A stretch of DNA of 64,000 bases from NCBI GenBank assembly GCA_963995505.1, contig OZ023187.1:13789176-13853175 (forward strand), written 5' to 3'. This stretch comes from Hypericum androsaemum. Lineage: Eukaryota; Streptophyta; Magnoliopsida; Malpighiales; Hypericaceae. The notes beneath the pieces are model-generated. The model worked only from the letters and a program-made list of their open reading frames with translations. It was not told the DNA's origin and searched no databases. Both the position numbers and the translations under genes were made by a program. Of the stretch, positions 61,520 through 64,000 are shown one piece after another (position 1 is the stretch's first letter; the number at the start of each line of letters is the position of its first letter).

Positions 61520-62760
61520 TCTTCCGAACATTTGAGCATTACGAATAAAATAAATCTACTGAAGAGTTAATCAAATTGTTTTTTTCTACCCACAATTCGA
61601 ACTCTTATCATATTGATTAATAATTATGTTCAAGTTGGATGAAAATTTTAAAAAATCACAAAAAAAAAAATTTAACAAATATTTAGCACTTAAAAACTTG
61701 AATAAAAGTGTGACTACCACCAAATTTTCGAATCAATTGTTATAAGTTGTTTAAATTTAAGCTCGAATCTGCATCTGATAAATGCATCGATGAATTTGTT
61801 AATGATAATTTTGCTAATATGAGAGGAGTTTTCTCGACTAAAATATAAGATAACTTATATTTATGAAGAAAGGAAAAAGTATAACCATATTACTCAGATA
61901 GTTTGTATCTATCTCAAGATATAATAAACTACGGATAAAAAAAACAAGGATTTTACAAAATATTCTTAACTACTAGTACTAAACAAAATTTACCAGTTAT
62001 TATTATAATAAGGAATTATTCTACAGTGTTTATTCCTTGTCCAAAGGACCAAGTTCAATTAATTATTCCCGTGGAGTTCTGTACGAACGTGGTAAAAACA
62101 GTCGGATCAGAAGCGGGTTCGATCCTTCTCAAAAGAAAAAAGGTGGTGGTTCGATCCTTGGAAATTGGAAAAAAATAAATAAACATCAGTCTGTTCAATT
62201 AGGGACAAAGCAAGATTTATATAAATATACAGGTCTCGTCTCGTCTTGTCAAATACCGAATTAGACAGGTGTCGACGCCTTAATATCGTGGTCCCATTGA
62301 CTCTACTTAGGAATCTCCACCCGTCACCACTCTCCTAGACCGGCGCGTTTGAGTCACGCGTACGCCACTAGTTCATGTTTCACGCGCTGATATTGCCCGT
62401 CGGACTGCAATGTTTTATCGTTAGTTTTTATTTACCGGAACCAGTTATCTCTTGATCAACTCATTAACCTATAAATTGGGTTTGAATTTCATTATTAAAA
62501 AATATTATCGACAAAGTTAATAGTATTTATAAACTACTAGGAGTTATATTTAAAATGTCTAACCAAATTAGAATAATTGTTTTATCAAAATGCTTTATGG
62601 CAAAAAGATTACTAAATACGTTATAAGGATTTAGTGACGACTTGCGAAGAAGATCTTGGCTCAGACCCTCGCGTGTGTGTTTTTTTTTTTGGATTTGGAG
62701 AACCAACCATGGTATTGCTTTCTTGATGAGGGGGTTCGCTGTTCAAACATTGTGCATTTT
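61520..62760. other. intergenic, no gene seen
   Basis: AT-rich spacer between the Mutator-like element and the right-edge LTR. Two nearby GG(T/G)TCGATCCTT copies near 62120 and 62150 are short repeats. Nothing coding recognised. Confidence 0.4.
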
Positions 62761-62765
62761 GACTG

Positions 62766-63590
62766 TGTTGTGATAAATTGTAGTAGAACATCAGAAACGA
62801 TCTTTAGAACGGGTCCGGAGTGGTCGTCCCAAGAGTGATTCGAACGAAAGAGAGAAATAGAAAAAATATGGGAAAAGAGAAGAGAAGATAAAGATTAGAA
62901 TAGATAGAAGAGAAAAGAATTGGTAGAAGAGCAAGAACTTTATTGAACATATGGGGGAGAAGGGGAAGGAAAAAACATAAAGATAAAAGCTAGAGGCTAC
63001 ATAAGATAAAAACTACGATAAAAGCTAGGATAAAAGCTATGAAGCTAAATGTTTGATGTGTTGTTTGTAAGTGTCTTCATGCCTGTACCTAGCTCTCCTT
63101 ATATAGATAAGCTCGCCCCAGCCCCATAGAAAAACCCTAGGCCGTTTTCAAACAAGAAAACTTAACATAGCCTCGGCCTAATAAGGAAAACTTAAATTGC
63201 CCGAAAATTCCGACCCATATTTGGCCCTCTTTTATGCTGAATTTGGAAAAGTCATAAACAAAAAAGTTATAGATCTTTGTCTTTTCCTTCTGTGAATTTT
63301 GGAATCGTGTCAATTCAATACTTGAGGAGAAAGTTACGGTATTTTTACCAAAGTAGGTTTAGCAGATCCGCGGCCTAATAAGGAAAAAACTTACTCCCAA
63401 AAATTCCGACCCAAGTCTGACCTTCTTCTGCACCGAATTTGGAGAAGTCACAAACTAGAAAGTTCTAGATCTATATTTTATCTTTTTGTAGCTTTTAGAA
63501 TCGCATCAATTGGATACACGAGTAGGAAGATACGGCTATTTTACTGAGATATGGTCAAACAAATCCGAGAATTAATTTTCTGCTCCAACA
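62766..63590 (-). repeat. 3' LTR of a retrotransposon that continues past the right edge
   Basis: About 825 bp with TGTTG...CAACA ends. Read on the minus strand it starts TGTTGGAGCAGAAAATT, has a TATA box CTATATAAGG (63106-63097), then CAATAAAG (62945-62938) about 160 bp on, and ends ATCACAACA, i.e. U3, R, U5 order. Just outside its right end the minus strand reads GTGTGGGGGGCAT, a polypurine tract, so the internal region lies to the right. The flank GACTG (62761-62765) would be the target duplication. Its partner LTR is outside the window. Confidence 0.75.
63174..63560. repeat. imperfect tandem duplication, about 197-bp period, inside the LTR
   Basis: CGGCCTAATAAGGAAAA begins both units (63174 and 63371), and both continue with AAAATTCCGACCCA, ACCGAATTTGGA-like, AAGTCA, AAAGTT and TAGATCT blocks. 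Confidence 0.7.
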
Positions 63591-63603
63591 ATGCCCCCCA
63601 CAC
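63591..63603 (-). other. polypurine tract of the right-edge retrotransposon
   Basis: GTGTGGGGGGCAT on the minus strand directly abuts the LTR start. Confidence 0.65.
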
Positions 63604-64000
63604 GTCAATATTTTAACGCTAGGAAAAACGTTGACGTGTATCCGTCCTTGAACACGCGGAAAATTAACTCCACTAAAAAAATAACTAGCTAAGGCAAGAT
63701 TGTAAATATGTGGAGAATGTACCATCAAACCGGTCGAGACCTAGCCATTGTAGGCGTGCAGTTGATCACTCATCTCGAGATATCCGTGTGCTCACGGCTT
63801 TCTCGCAAAAACTTGGTTTAGTCCTACATGGTTGAGTGGGAGCTCTATGTCCTTCATTGAAATGACCATACAATTATTGTTGAAGGTCTCTAAACTTTTT
63901 CTTTTGCTTCTGAATTTTTTGCTCCAACCTTCTTCGTTGAGTCTTCGTGAGAGTCGGTCGATGAGACTTCGGACACTTGACCCCCGAGTGTGGGTTTGGC
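63604..64000 (-). other. internal region of the right-edge retrotransposon, partial
   Basis: From the right edge the minus strand is open for 36 codons (AKPTLGGQVSEVSS...SEAKEKV) to a TAG near 63890. The rest up to the purine tract looks non-coding. The peptide is too short to identify; it may be the end of a polyprotein or a chance frame. Confidence 0.3.

Overview
This window is nuclear DNA from a flowering plant, most likely a eudicot. The evidence is intron-bearing genes with GT-AG junctions, long AT-rich intergenic stretches, plant-only families (a MAP kinase of the MPK3 type, cytosolic ascorbate peroxidase, an NPF transporter, an AP2/TOE factor with a miR172 site) and a dense load of plant transposons. 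I cannot name the species. Gene models were built by hand from splice signals and reading phase.

Layout: (1) 1-5440, minus strand: the 5' end of one NPF (NRT1/PTR) gene running off the left edge, a complete four-exon NPF gene (554 aa), and a degraded C-terminal NPF remnant, i.e. a small tandem array. (2) 5882-7578, minus: a complete six-exon MPK3-type MAP kinase (371 aa). (3) 10552-12978, minus: a complete nine-exon cytosolic ascorbate peroxidase (250 aa). (4) 13.1-38.7 kb: a gene-poor block filled with transposons. It holds a 1.2 kb Mutator-like element with captured GC-rich DNA, a 4 kb hAT element with a broken transposase, a 5.1 kb Ty1/copia element with 5-bp target duplication, a Mutator-like element carrying a nested solo LTR in one terminal repeat, two short tRNA-type SINEs and several tandem-repeat fields. 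(5) 38.7-44.4 kb, plus: a NOT4/CNOT4-like RING-RRM-zinc finger gene (1038 aa). (6) 44.4-52.5 kb: intergenic DNA with a LINE remnant and MITEs. (7) 52548-55260, minus: a TOE1/RAP2.7-like double-AP2 gene with 26- and 31-nt microexons and a miR172 target site. (8) 55.5-64.0 kb: intergenic DNA with a LINE insertion, a Mutator-like element and, at the right edge, the 3' LTR of a retrotransposon that continues out of the window.

The host genes are independent single-copy-style loci and do not form a pathway or operon. MPK3 and cytosolic APX both belong to stress and redox responses, but nothing here links them beyond proximity. I see no convincing undescribed multi-gene system. The most unusual material is the transposon layering and the captured host-like DNA inside terminal-inverted-repeat elements.
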